Source: Alphaproteobacteria bacterium (GTDB lineage: Bacteria > Pseudomonadota > Alphaproteobacteria > Thalassobaculales > Thalassobaculaceae). Taken from it: a stretch of DNA of 56,101 nt. Numbering within the stretch: the first letter of the stretch is position 1; every line of letters begins with the position of its first letter. The stretch is from contig JABMNR010000138.1 in the NCBI GenBank assembly GCA_013203465.1, positions 1-56,101 of the forward strand. Reading direction: 5' to 3'. Below are positions 24,508-33,357 of the stretch, piece by piece. The position numbers were made by a program, and so were the translations under genes. The notes beneath the pieces are model-generated. The model worked only from the letters and a program-made list of their open reading frames with translations. It made no database searches and had not been told where the DNA came from.

Positions 24508-25220
24508 TCGAGTTGGTGGCCACGCCGATCGGCAATCTGGAGGATTTGCCGTCACGCGCGAAGGCGGCGTTCGCCGCCGCCGATGTGGTCGCTTGCGAGG
24601 ACACCCGTCGCACCGGTCGGCTGCTGCAGGCCGCCGGGGTCAAGGCCGCGAAGATGGTTGCCTACCACGAGCACAACGAACGCACGATGGCCGGGACCCT
24701 GGTGCGTTGGGCGGCCGAGGGCAAGCGCGTGGCGGTGGCGACCGATGGTGGCTCGCCGGGGATCAGTGATCCGGGGTTCAGTCTGGTGCGGGCGGCGATC
24801 AAGGCCGGGGTGACGGTCTCCATGGTGCCGGGACCGGCGGCCTTCGTGATGGCGGCCGTGCTGTCCGGCCTGCCGGTGCACGGCATCACCTTTCGCGGCT
24901 TTCCGCCGAAGAAATCCGGCCAACGCAAACGCTTCCTGGCGGTCGACGCCGAAAGCCCGCACACGCTCGTGATCTACGAGAGCCCGTACCGGATCACCAA
25001 GCTGATCGATGATGCGATCGAGGTGTTGGGTGATCGTCCGGCGGCGTTGGCGCGTGAGCTGACCAAGCTGCACGAGGAGGTGCTGCGTGGCCGGTTGTCC
25101 GAGATCAAGGCGGCGCTGGACAGCCGGGGCAGCCAGCCGATCGGCGAGTGCTGCGTGGTGATCGCCGGCGCCGACGTGGCGGCTGATTGGTTCGAGGATA
25201 AAGACGCTGAGGAGGAGTGA
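24504..25220 (+). CDS. rsmI: 16S rRNA 2'-O-ribose C1402 methyltransferase
   Basis: 238 residues, tetrapyrrole methylase fold. LVATPIGNLEDLPSRA, ACEDTRRTGRLL, ATDGGSPGISDPG and FRGFPPKKSGQR are the RsmI signatures. It methylates the 2'-OH of C1402 in the 30S P site. The ATG at 24504 overlaps the upstream NSUN gene stop. Ends a pair of RNA methylases; a GTCGGC-TCGC-GCCGAC hairpin follows at 25234-25249. Confidence 0.96.
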   Translation: MIELVATPIGNLEDLPSRAKAAFAAADVVACEDTRRTGRLLQAAGVKAAKMVAYHEHNERTMAGTLVRWAAEGKRVAVATDGGSPGISDPGFSLVRAAIKAGVTVSMVPGPAAFVMAAVLSGLPVHGITFRGFPPKKSGQRKRFLAVDAESPHTLVIYESPYRITKLIDDAIEVLGDRPAALARELTKLHEEVLRGRLSEIKAALDSRGSQPIGECCVVIAGADVAADWFEDKDAEEE

Positions 25221-25233
25221 CTTACTTCGCCGC

Positions 25234-25249
25234 GTCGGCTCGCGCCGAC
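25234..25249. terminator. Hairpin after rsmI
   Basis: GTCGGC and GCCGAC arms with a TCGC loop, 14 bases after the rsmI stop. It lacks a T-run, so factor-independent termination is uncertain. Confidence 0.35.
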
Positions 25250-25304
25250 AGGCGTGCCAACGGCTGGCTTCCGCCAGAACTCGTGCCCACCTAGACTGAA
25301 AGCG

Positions 25305-26552
25305 ATGCATACACCCCCACGAGCCTCGGGCGGTTTGGCCGCCCTTGGCGTTCTCGCCCTGTGTTTCCTGATGAACGCGCTCGCCCGGGGGGTGGGCGAA
25401 ACCTATGCGGTGTTCCTGCTGCCGATCGGCGGCGAAACAGGCTGGGATCGGGGGGCGTTGACCTCGGTCTATTCGATCTACATGGCGGCGACCGGGCTGG
25501 CCTCGCCGTTTGTCGGGCTGGCGTTCGACCGGTTCGGGCCGCGTGTGCTGTATTTGTTCGGTTTGTTGTCGCTAGGTGGGGGCTTCGCGCTGGCAAGCGG
25601 CATGACACATCTGTGGCAGTTATACCTCAGTGTGGGACTGATGGGCGGGCTGGGCATCGCCGCGCTCGGCATGATCCCGGCCTCGGCGCTGATCAGCCGC
25701 TGGTTCGACGTACGGCTGGCGAGCGCGATGGCGGTGGCGTCCGCCGGACTGGGGACCGGAACCTTGGCCCTGGCGCCGGTCGCACAGCTGCTGGTGGAGC
25801 ATCAGGGCTGGCGCGAGGCTTATGTGTTCCTTGGCGGTGGTGTCCTGCTGCTGGCGGTGCCGACGGCGCTGCTACCATGGCGGCGGATCGAGAAAGGCCG
25901 CGTGGCGCACCAGACGATACAACCGGTTTCGGGATCGATCGGTCGCGGGGGCCCGATGCTGGCTCAAGCAATCCGCACCCGGCCGTTCTGGGCATTGTTC
26001 GGGGTGTATTTCTTCACGGCGGTCGGCGTGTTCGCGGTGTCGCTGCAGTCGGTCGCTTATTTGGTCGAGCACGGCTTCGCGCCGTTGCAAGCGGCGGGAG
26101 CCTTCGGGTTCACCGGCATGCTGTCGATCGTCGGCATGCTGGTGACCGGGGCGGCGGCCGATCGTTACGGCAACCGGATCACCGCGACGATCAGCTACCT
26201 CTGCACGTTGACCGGAATCGCCGCGCTGTTCCTGGTGCAGGCAGTGCCGGGTTTCGCGTTGGTCGTGGTGTTCGTGCTGTTCTTCGGGGTTAGCATGGGC
26301 GCGCGCGGACCGATCGTCTCGACGGTCTCGGCAACGCTGTTCGCCGGACGCGGCATGGGGGCGATCTTCGGCACCATCGCCACCGGGCAGGGGCTCGGGG
26401 CGGCGCTCGGCTCATGGTTGGCCGGTCGGCTGCATGACGCGACGGGTGGTTACGATGTGGGTTTCTTGATGTCGTCCGGCTTCGTGCTGGTCGCCATCAC
26501 CCTGTTTTGGACGGTGCCGGAGTTGAAAGCGCGGCGGGAGCGACACGCATGA
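25305..26552 (+). CDS. MFS transporter
   Basis: 415 residues with twelve hydrophobic segments. The loop 2-3 motif appears as GLAFDRFGPRVLY and repeats in the second half as GAAADRYGNRITA. It resembles monocarboxylate/oxalate-formate-like MFS permeases. Substrate unknown. Its stop overlaps the start of the isochorismatase-family gene (ATGA), so the two probably serve one small pathway. Confidence 0.9.
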   Translation: MHTPPRASGGLAALGVLALCFLMNALARGVGETYAVFLLPIGGETGWDRGALTSVYSIYMAATGLASPFVGLAFDRFGPRVLYLFGLLSLGGGFALASGMTHLWQLYLSVGLMGGLGIAALGMIPASALISRWFDVRLASAMAVASAGLGTGTLALAPVAQLLVEHQGWREAYVFLGGGVLLLAVPTALLPWRRIEKGRVAHQTIQPVSGSIGRGGPMLAQAIRTRPFWALFGVYFFTAVGVFAVSLQSVAYLVEHGFAPLQAAGAFGFTGMLSIVGMLVTGAAADRYGNRITATISYLCTLTGIAALFLVQAVPGFALVVVFVLFFGVSMGARGPIVSTVSATLFAGRGMGAIFGTIATGQGLGAALGSWLAGRLHDATGGYDVGFLMSSGFVLVAITLFWTVPELKARRERHA

Positions 26553-27151
26553 ACGACACGCTGCCGTTCGGACCGATCGAGGGACCGGTGCTGCACGCGG
26601 CGATCGATATGCAGGTCATGTTCGATCATGGCACCGAATGGGCCAGCCCGGCGGTTCGTCAAGCGTTACCCGGAGCCATGGCGTTGACCCAAGCCCGGCC
26701 GCGCCAGACGGTGCTGACCCGGTTCCTGCCGCCTCACCGCCCGGACGCGGCGCCGGGCCGTTGGCGTTTTTACTATGAGCGCTGGCGCGATATCTGCCTG
26801 GACAAGATGGACCCATCGCTGGCGGCGGTGGTGACGCCACTGGCGGCGGTTGGCTGCCCGATCTTGGACAAGGCGGGGCATTCGGCGTTCGACGCGCCTT
26901 CTTTTCGACGCCGCGTAGAGGGTATCGAAACACTCATTCTCTCGGGTGTGGAAACCGATGTCTGCGTGCTGGCGACCGCGCTGGACGCAGTCGATGCCGG
27001 GCTTCGGGTCATTGTCGCCGCCGATGCGGTGGCCAGTGCGTCGGAAGCGGGCCATCGCGCGACCCTGGACGCGGTGTTGTCGCGTTTCGATCGGCAGGTT
27101 GAAATCGCGACGGTGGCGGCGATCCTGGACGGCTGGTTCGCTCAATCGTAG
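26549..27151 (+). CDS. Isochorismatase-like cysteine hydrolase
   Basis: 200 residues. The catalytic triad of this family is visible: Asp in HAAIDMQVMF, Lys in ILDKAGHSAF, and Cys in LSGVETDVCVLATALDA. Relatives hydrolyse isochorismate, nicotinamide, biuret, N-carbamoyl compounds or other small amides. Coupled to an MFS transporter upstream, suggesting uptake or export of its substrate or product. Ten-base convergent overlap with the PAS gene. Confidence 0.9.
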   Translation: MNDTLPFGPIEGPVLHAAIDMQVMFDHGTEWASPAVRQALPGAMALTQARPRQTVLTRFLPPHRPDAAPGRWRFYYERWRDICLDKMDPSLAAVVTPLAAVGCPILDKAGHSAFDAPSFRRRVEGIETLILSGVETDVCVLATALDAVDAGLRVIVAADAVASASEAGHRATLDAVLSRFDRQVEIATVAAILDGWFAQS

Positions 27152-27609
27152 ACCGACACCCCCATGAGCATGTCCACCCGGCGGCCGTCCTCGGCTAGGG
27201 GCAGAAGCAAGGACTGATAATCCAGGAAGCCCTTGCCGGTGATGCCGAGATTGCCGCGCAGGATCCGGGGATGACCGTCGGCGACCACCGGGTCCAACGT
27301 TCCACGCAGCTTTCGTATCGTGGCTTGGTCATACAGGTCATCGAACCACCGGCCGGTGCCGTCGCGTTGCCGCATGTCGACGATACCGGTGCCGACCAAA
27401 CGGTGGCGGTAGCGCAGGCCGCTGGCCTCGCGATGCACCTCGATCAGATTGATCCACGGCAGCAGCCGGGGGATATCGGCTGGGTCGATGTGCGAACGCG
27501 CGGGCAAGCTCTGGGCGCGTGCCCGAAGCGACAGCCAATAGGCGTAGGCCGCTTCATGGATCGGGTGTTCCAGTTTTTCTTCTATGGGTTCCATGAAGTC
27601 GACAGTCAT
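27142..27609 (-). CDS. PAS_5-type domain protein
   Basis: About 155 residues. The order of PARSHIDPADIPRLLPWINL, RYRHRLVGTGIVDMRQRDGTG and YQSLLLPLAEDGRRVDMLMG is the pattern of single-domain PAS_5 proteins common in alphaproteobacteria. Role not known; such proteins may sense a ligand. A start at 27648 is possible but the extra residues are not typical. Confidence 0.8.
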   Translation of the reverse strand: MTVDFMEPIEEKLEHPIHEAAYAYWLSLRARAQSLPARSHIDPADIPRLLPWINLIEVHREASGLRYRHRLVGTGIVDMRQRDGTGRWFDDLYDQATIRKLRGTLDPVVADGHPRILRGNLGITGKGFLDYQSLLLPLAEDGRRVDMLMGVSVYD

Positions 27610-27790
27610 TTGAGCATCCAATGTCCGTGCCAGAACGAGTATAATCATATGCTAATTTTATTCGTTATGGAAGCGCACCGATGTTTTTGTTCGTTTTGCG
27701 TGAATCAGCGGAATTGGCCGCCTCGGCTGACGTTGATCGTGACCTCGGTCTGGGTCACGCTTCGTACCGTCCACTGGAGAGGAAACTGGT

Positions 27791-29245
27791 ATGAGCGATC
27801 TTGCCTTTGAAAGCGCGCATGTCCTGGCGCGCCGTTTGCACGACCGAGAGATCGGCTGTCTTGAGTTGTTGGAACACTACATCGCGCGGGCCGATCGCTA
27901 CGACGGCACGCTGAACGCTCTGATCGTGCGCGACGACGACCGCGCCCGCGTGCGCGCCCGCGAGGCCGATGCCGCCTTGGTGCGGGGCGAGGTTTGGGGG
28001 CCGCTGCACGGTGTGCCGATGACGATCAAGGAGAGCTACGACATCGCCGGATTGCCGACCACCTGGGGGCTGGAGCATCTGCGCGGCAACATCGCGGTGA
28101 AGAATTCGGTGGTGGTCGATCGTATGCTGGCGGCGGGCGTGACGCTCTTCGCCAAGTCGAACGTGCCGGTGCTGCTGGCGGACTGGCAGAGCTACAATCC
28201 GATCTACGGCAGCACCTCAAATCCATGGGATACCGGACGAACCCCCGGCGGCTCCAGCGGTGGCGGGGCAGCGGCGTTGGCGGCGGGCATGACGGCGCTG
28301 GAGTCCGGCTCGGACATCGGGGCATCGATCCGCAACCCGGCGCATTACTGCGGGGTGTTCGGACACAAGCCGACCTGGGGGATCGTGCCGCCGCGCGGCC
28401 ACGCCACCCCAGGGGTCATCGCGCCCGCCGATATCTCGGCGGTCGGCCCGCTCGCCCGCTCGGCCGAGGATCTGGAGATCGCGCTCGACGCCATGGCGGG
28501 GCCGTACGGTCTTGATGCGAACTGCTGGCGGCTGGAGCTGCCGCCGTCGACCAAGACCGAGGCAAAGGATTTCAAGGTCGCGGTCATGTTGTCCGACCCG
28601 AATTGTGCGCAGGACGATGCCATGACCGAGGTGCTGGAGGCCGCTGTCGCGACGCTGGCGCGGGCCGGCGTCCGGGTTGACGGCAAGGCCCGTCCGGCGA
28701 TCGACACGACCGAGGCGCACCGGGTCTATATTCAACTGCTGCGCGCCGCCACCTCGGCCCGGCAATCGGATGAGGACATGGACCGTCAGCGGGCAATCCT
28801 GGCCGAGGCCGCTCCCGACGACGAAAGCTACGTGGTCGCCGCCGCGCGGGGCAATACCCTGTCGCACCGTGATTGGATTCACCTGAACGAAAAGCGCACC
28901 CACATGCGTGAGGCGTGGGGGGCGTTCTTCGAGGAGTATGATCTGCTGCTCTGTCCGGTGGCGGCGTCAACCGCCTTCCCGCATGACCAGGAGGGCGAGC
29001 GCCATACGCGGACCATCCTGATCAACAACGTGCCGGTACCGACCACCGATCAGTTGTTCTGGGCCGGATACTCCGGCGCCGTGCTGCTGCCGAGCAGTGT
29101 GGCACCGGCTGGGCTTGCCCAGGGCCTGCCCTGTGGTTTGCAGATCGTTGCCGCCCACGGCCATGACAAGACCGCGCTTGCGTTCGCCAAGCTGATGGAG
29201 CGCGAGGTTGGCGGCTTTGTTCCGCCGCCGGGTTATGACGGCTGA
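27791..29245 (+). CDS. Amidase (amidase signature family)
   Basis: 484 residues. The Ser-cisSer-Lys triad is Lys80 (MTIKESYD), Ser155 (GGSSGGGAAAL) and nucleophile Ser179 (SDIGASIRNPA), with the 24-residue spacing typical of this family. It hydrolyses an amide bond of an unspecified substrate; GatA-like function is unlikely because it is a lone gene with no gatC/gatB. Twelve bases before an enolase-superfamily gene, implying one operon. Confidence 0.94.
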   Translation: MSDLAFESAHVLARRLHDREIGCLELLEHYIARADRYDGTLNALIVRDDDRARVRAREADAALVRGEVWGPLHGVPMTIKESYDIAGLPTTWGLEHLRGNIAVKNSVVVDRMLAAGVTLFAKSNVPVLLADWQSYNPIYGSTSNPWDTGRTPGGSSGGGAAALAAGMTALESGSDIGASIRNPAHYCGVFGHKPTWGIVPPRGHATPGVIAPADISAVGPLARSAEDLEIALDAMAGPYGLDANCWRLELPPSTKTEAKDFKVAVMLSDPNCAQDDAMTEVLEAAVATLARAGVRVDGKARPAIDTTEAHRVYIQLLRAATSARQSDEDMDRQRAILAEAAPDDESYVVAAARGNTLSHRDWIHLNEKRTHMREAWGAFFEEYDLLLCPVAASTAFPHDQEGERHTRTILINNVPVPTTDQLFWAGYSGAVLLPSSVAPAGLAQGLPCGLQIVAAHGHDKTALAFAKLMEREVGGFVPPPGYDG

Positions 29246-29257
29246 GGAGGCCGGCCA

Positions 29258-30436
29258 ATGACCAAGATCACCCGGGTTGAGGTGCATGAATTCGGCTTCG
29301 ATGCGACCAATCTCGACCGTTCCGCCGAGGGCGGCAGTATCGGCGGCTTCTCCTACGCCAAGGGGGCAACTACCCGGATCAGCAAATACGCCGTCCGGAT
29401 CGAGACCGCCGATGGCTGCCGGGGCGAGTACGTCACCCATTGGGTGGCGTCACCGTCGGCGTTCGGCCAGACGCTGATGCTGGCACCGCTGCTGCTGGGG
29501 CGCGAGGCCGAACGGCGCGAGGGCATCTGGGACGACCTCAAGCGCGAGGCCCGGCAGTTCGACCATATGGGCCATGGTCCGCTCGACATCGCGCTGTGGG
29601 ATTGGACCGGCAAGCAGTTGGGCTGCTCCGTGTCCACACTGCTCGGCGCCCATCGGCAGCGGCTGCCGGCCTATGCCTCGACCTATCACGGCGACCGCAA
29701 CGGCGGCCTCGACAGCCCGGAGGCGTTCGGCGAATTCGCCATCCAGTGCCGGGAGATGGGCTATCGCGCCTTCAAGGTGCATGGCTGGCACGAGGGCGAT
29801 ACCCGCGAGGAGGCGGCCAACGTGCTGAAAGTAAGGGAGATGGCGGGCAAGGACATGACCTTGATGCTCGACCCGGCCTGCGAGCTGCGCACCTTCGCCG
29901 ACGCGCTCTATGTCGGCCGCGCCTGCGACGAAGCGGATTATTTCTGGTACGAGGATCCGTTCCGGGATTCCGGCGTTTCGGCCTTCGCTCACAAGAAACT
30001 GCGGCAGATGATCCGCACGCCGATCCTGCAGACCGAGCACATTCGCGGGGTCGAACCCAAGGCCGATTTCCTGATCGCCGGCGGCACCGACTTCCTGCGC
30101 TCCGATCCAGAATACGACATGGGCATCACCGGGGCGATGAAGATCCACCATCTGGCCGAGGCGTTCGGGATCGATGTCGAAGTGCACGCCTGCGGCCCGG
30201 CGCACCGGCATGTGATGGCGGCGACGCGAAACTCGAACTTCTACGAGGTGGCGCTGGTCGGCCCGGATTGCCCGAACGCGGTGCCGCCGGTCTACACCTG
30301 CGGCTACACGGATCAGCTCGACTGCATCGCCGCCGACGGCACCGTGCCGGTGCCGACCGGCCCGGGGCTCGGCGTGACCTACGACTGGGATTTCATTGAA
30401 GTGAACCGCACCCGGCTGGAGGTCTTCGACGCTTAG
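29258..30436 (+). CDS. Mandelate racemase/muconate lactonizing enzyme family protein
   Basis: 392 residues, enolase superfamily. Catalytic base region FKVHGW (Lys173-x-His175), metal ligands Asp205 (LMLDPAC), Glu232 (FWYEDP) and Glu260 (LQTEHI), and a C-terminal His in EVHACGPAHRHV. It should abstract the alpha-proton of a carboxylate; whether it is a dehydratase, racemase or cycloisomerase is undecided. GGAGG precedes the ATG, and the amidase upstream may generate its substrate. Confidence 0.92.
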   Translation: MTKITRVEVHEFGFDATNLDRSAEGGSIGGFSYAKGATTRISKYAVRIETADGCRGEYVTHWVASPSAFGQTLMLAPLLLGREAERREGIWDDLKREARQFDHMGHGPLDIALWDWTGKQLGCSVSTLLGAHRQRLPAYASTYHGDRNGGLDSPEAFGEFAIQCREMGYRAFKVHGWHEGDTREEAANVLKVREMAGKDMTLMLDPACELRTFADALYVGRACDEADYFWYEDPFRDSGVSAFAHKKLRQMIRTPILQTEHIRGVEPKADFLIAGGTDFLRSDPEYDMGITGAMKIHHLAEAFGIDVEVHACGPAHRHVMAATRNSNFYEVALVGPDCPNAVPPVYTCGYTDQLDCIAADGTVPVPTGPGLGVTYDWDFIEVNRTRLEVFDA

Positions 30437-30449
30437 GCGCGCTCGTTGG

Positions 30450-30764
30450 TCACTCGACCGCGCGCAGCACCCGCCGCACTTGGAACACGGCACCGTCGGG
30501 GCCGGGCTCAACCAAAGCGCCGACGGCTTTACGAAACAACGCGTAGTGCGGCGTGTTGTGGTGGAAGGCGTAGGCGGTGGTGTCGTCATACACCTCGTAC
30601 AGCACGATGGTTGTCGGCGCTTCGGTATTTTGGGTGACATCGAACACTTGGCATCCGGGTTCCTTCCGGCTCGCCGCCGCGTGCGCACGCAGCAGTGCGG
30701 CGAAATCGTCGAGCCGGTCGGGGCGCGCCGTGAACCGCACCAAGACGACGTAGGGGGAGGGCAT
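30450..30764 (-). CDS. Antibiotic biosynthesis monooxygenase-fold (ABM) protein
   Basis: 104 residues, one ABM ferredoxin-like domain: YVVLVRFTARPDRLDDFAAL, EPGCQVFDVTQNTEAPTTIV, and YDDTTAYAFHHNTPHYALF. Similar small dimeric proteins include quinol monooxygenases and LsrG isomerases. The start is 12 bases after the sulfhydrylase fusion gene's end, so it is probably its last operon member. Exact role unknown. Confidence 0.85.
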   Translation of the reverse strand: MPSPYVVLVRFTARPDRLDDFAALLRAHAAASRKEPGCQVFDVTQNTEAPTTIVLYEVYDDTTAYAFHHNTPHYALFRKAVGALVEPGPDGAVFQVRRVLRAVE

Positions 30765-30776
30765 GGTCTGGCTCGA

Positions 30777-32606
30777 CTATCCCAACGCCCGTTCCAGATC
30801 GGCGATGATGTCGACCGTGCTTTCCAGGCCAATCGATAGCCGGATCACGTCGTCGCCGGCGCCGGCGGTGGCGCGTTGCTCCTCGGTAAGCTGCCGGTGG
30901 GTGGTGCTGGCCGGGTGCAGGATCAGCGACCGGGTGTCGCCGATGTTGGCGAGGTGGGACAGCAGGCGGCAGCGCTCGACCATCCGCACGCCGGCGTCGA
31001 ACCCGCCCTTGATGCCGCAGGTGAAGACCGACCCCGCGCCCTTCGGCAGGTAGCGCTGGGCCAGCGCGTGATACCGGCTCGACGGCAGACCGGCGTAACT
31101 GACCCAGGAAATTTTCGGATGCGCGTCGAGCCATTCGGCCACCACCTGGGCGTTGGCGACGTGACGCTCCATGCGCAGCGGCAGGGTCTCGATCCCGGTG
31201 ATGGTCAAATAGGCGTTCAACGGCGCCATGGTCGGCCCGAGATCGCGCAACCCGACCGCGTGGCCGTAGGTGGTGTAGGCCAGATCGCCGAAGGTCTCGA
31301 AGAAGGTCAGGCCGTGATAGGCCGGCTCCGGCTGGCTCAACGATGGGAACTTGTCGTTCTGCGCCCAGTCGAACGTGCCGCTGTCGACCACCGCCCCGCC
31401 CATGGCGTTGCCGTGGCCGGACAGGAATTTGGTGGTGGAGTGGATGACGATGTCGGCGCCATGCTCCATCGGCCGGCACAGGTAGGGGGTGGCCATGGTG
31501 TTGTCGATCATCAGCGGCACACCGGCTTCCCCCGCGATTTGCGCCAGCGCGGCGATATCGGTGATCACCCCGCCGGGATTGGCGAGGGATTCCGCGAAGA
31601 TCGCCTTGCACCGCGGATGCGATGCCGCCTCGCGCACCGCGTCCAAATTCTCCACATCGACGAAGTCGCAATGCCAGTCGAATTTCTTGAACGTGCGGCC
31701 GAACTGGGTGATCGACCCGCCGTAGAGCTTCGTGGAGGCGACGAACCGGTCGCCCGGTCCCATCACCGCGAACAGCGCCAGCATCTGCGCCGAATGGCCG
31801 GACGCCGTGCAGGTGGTACCGTGTCCGCCCTCCAGGGCGGCGATGCGTTCTTCCAGCACCGCCGTCGTCGGGTTGGACAGCCGCGCGTAGATGTTGCCGA
31901 AGGTCTGCAGGTTGAACAGCGAGGCGGCGTGGTCGACGTCGTCGAATACATAGGCCGTGGTCTGATAGATCGGCGTGCCGCGCGCGCCGGTAGTGGGATC
32001 CGGCGCGGCACCCGCGTGCACCGCTAGGGTTTCGAATCCCTTGGGAATGAACCCGTCACCGACATCCGATCCCGGCGCCACCGCGTCGGAATTTCCCGGC
32101 GTCCGCCGTTTGGAGGAGATCATCCGGCTGTTGAAGCCGTGCCAGCCCAGCTCGCCGAACAGCCGGCTGAACTCGATCTTCGGGCAGCGGTTCATGACCA
32201 CGGTCAGCCCGGCATCCTCCGCTCGTTTCGCCGCCGCATCGTTTCGCACGCCGAGCTGCATCCACACCACCTTCGCACCATGCGCGATGGCGGCGTCGGA
32301 GATCGGACCGGCGGCCTCGGAATTGCGGAACACGTCGACCATATCGACGGTTTCCGGCAAGTCGGACAGGTCGGCATAGACCGTCTCGCCGAGGATCTCG
32401 CCGCCGGCCGCCGCCACCTTCGGGTTCACCGGAAAGACCCGATAACCCTTCCGCTGCAGGTACTTCATGGCGAAATAGGATGGTCGGTTCCAGTTGTCCG
32501 ACGCCCCGACCATGGCGATGGTCTTCACCCCGCGCAGGATGTCGCGGATGACATCGTCGTCATAGGCGTCGTGGGCGCTCGGGATTTTGGGATCGATCTC
32601 GGCCAC
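30777..32606 (-). CDS. metY: CoA-binding domain fused to O-acetylhomoserine sulfhydrylase
   Basis: 609 residues. Residues 1-155 are a CoA-binding (YccU/succinyl-CoA ligase alpha-like) Rossmann domain, with [20 protein letters not shown] at 29-48 and MNRCPKIEF at 138-146. After a linker (156-185) come 424 residues of a Cys/Met PLP enzyme: [27 protein letters not shown] and PLP Lys393 in [13 protein letters not shown]. The enzyme part should make homocysteine from O-acetylhomoserine and sulfide. In many alphaproteobacteria the CoA-binding protein is a separate neighbour; here they are one chain. GTG at 32606 has AGGA seven bases upstream and overlaps the upstream TAG. Confidence 0.93.
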   Translation of the reverse strand: MAEIDPKIPSAHDAYDDDVIRDILRGVKTIAMVGASDNWNRPSYFAMKYLQRKGYRVFPVNPKVAAAGGEILGETVYADLSDLPETVDMVDVFRNSEAAGPISDAAIAHGAKVVWMQLGVRNDAAAKRAEDAGLTVVMNRCPKIEFSRLFGELGWHGFNSRMISSKRRTPGNSDAVAPGSDVGDGFIPKGFETLAVHAGAAPDPTTGARGTPIYQTTAYVFDDVDHAASLFNLQTFGNIYARLSNPTTAVLEERIAALEGGHGTTCTASGHSAQMLALFAVMGPGDRFVASTKLYGGSITQFGRTFKKFDWHCDFVDVENLDAVREAASHPRCKAIFAESLANPGGVITDIAALAQIAGEAGVPLMIDNTMATPYLCRPMEHGADIVIHSTTKFLSGHGNAMGGAVVDSGTFDWAQNDKFPSLSQPEPAYHGLTFFETFGDLAYTTYGHAVGLRDLGPTMAPLNAYLTITGIETLPLRMERHVANAQVVAEWLDAHPKISWVSYAGLPSSRYHALAQRYLPKGAGSVFTCGIKGGFDAGVRMVERCRLLSHLANIGDTRSLILHPASTTHRQLTEEQRATAGAGDDVIRLSIGLESTVDIIADLERALG

Positions 32607-32956
32607 TATTCTGTCCTTTCAGAGGGGAGATAATCTAAAAGTCCAGCCAAAAGAGGGTTTTTGGCTTTCCTATAATCGTGAATCCACTCCCAAGCCAAAT
32701 GCGGTAAGATTCCATCGATATTTTCTTCACTAACTTCTGCGACAATAAATTTTGGGCTTTCATTTGGTCCATCATGAAAAAACGCTTTAAGCATACTTGA
32801 TATAAAGTTGGCATTTTCGTCAGATATCACAAAAAAAGACCCTGAAAAATAAAACCCCCATGCTTTTATATGTTTATTAAATTTAATGTATTCCATTATT
32901 GTTCTCGGTCTTAAGGATGAGTTGTTTGAATCATATGAAATTAAATATAATTTCAT
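32606..32956 (-). CDS. AT-rich Cas2/SinR-like small protein
   Basis: 116 residues from strikingly AT-rich DNA. It opens with MKLYLISYD, then an alpha helix, KAWGFYFSGSFFVIS and a helix (NANFISSMLKAFF) before KFIVAEVS. That beta-alpha-beta-beta-alpha-beta pattern and the YLISYD strand are characteristic of Cas2-like/SinR-VapD ferredoxin-fold proteins. No Cas1 is near, so adaptation is unlikely; VapD-like nuclease or toxin roles are known in the fold. It starts in a TAATG overlap with the membrane gene and its TAG overlaps the sulfhydrylase GTG, so it is locked into the operon. Family call is from pattern only. Confidence 0.65.
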   Translation of the reverse strand: MKLYLISYDSNNSSLRPRTIMEYIKFNKHIKAWGFYFSGSFFVISDENANFISSMLKAFFHDGPNESPKFIVAEVSEENIDGILPHLAWEWIHDYRKAKNPLLAGLLDYLPSERTE

Positions 32957-33354
32957 TATTTTTTTCCTTCAACAGTGTCGCCTTTTATAAGGTTTTGGTA
33001 ATCTTGAGGCCTTACAAAATTTTGGGACGCTGGTGTAGATTCAATAATCTCGATGGGATTTTCAGAATTAATGTTTTTTTGCGACATAATTTGCATTCTT
33101 TGAATATGAGTAAGGTATTCTTCAGATTGGAGACGATCAGGACTGCTTTTCGCAAATTTACCAAAGTAAAAAATTACGGAAAACATTGGGATACTGCCAA
33201 GCGTACCAAAAAAGTAGACCGAATCGCCTCCGACATATGCTACAGTCACAAAAGAGCTAACTGAAAAAATTGCTGTTAACCAAAGCAGCGGATTTAATGC
33301 ACTTCGCGTTGCAACCTTTCCAATCGCCCTCTCAAACGACGGAAAATCAAACAA
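32956..33354 (-). CDS. AT-rich two-helix membrane protein
   Basis: 132 residues. Two transmembrane segments: about residues 22-42 (LLWLTAIFSVSSFVTVAYV) and about 47-66 (YFFGTLGSIPMFSVIFYF). A cytosolic tail of about 60 residues is polar and helix-rich. The TTG at 33354 is supported by a perfect GGAGGGGGGAG ribosome binding site formed by the end of the upstream hydratase gene. It is coupled to the Cas2/SinR-like gene by TAATG. Unknown function; composition suggests recent acquisition. Confidence 0.7.
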   Translation of the reverse strand: MFDFPSFERAIGKVATRSALNPLLWLTAIFSVSSFVTVAYVGGDSVYFFGTLGSIPMFSVIFYFGKFAKSSPDRLQSEEYLTHIQRMQIMSQKNINSENPIEIIESTPASQNFVRPQDYQNLIKGDTVEGKK

Positions 33355-33357
33355 AAT

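Noticed and set aside
32606-32956. CRISPR-Cas adaptation locus
   Set aside because: No repeat-spacer array and no cas1 or other cas genes anywhere in the window; only a Cas2-like fold is suspected.
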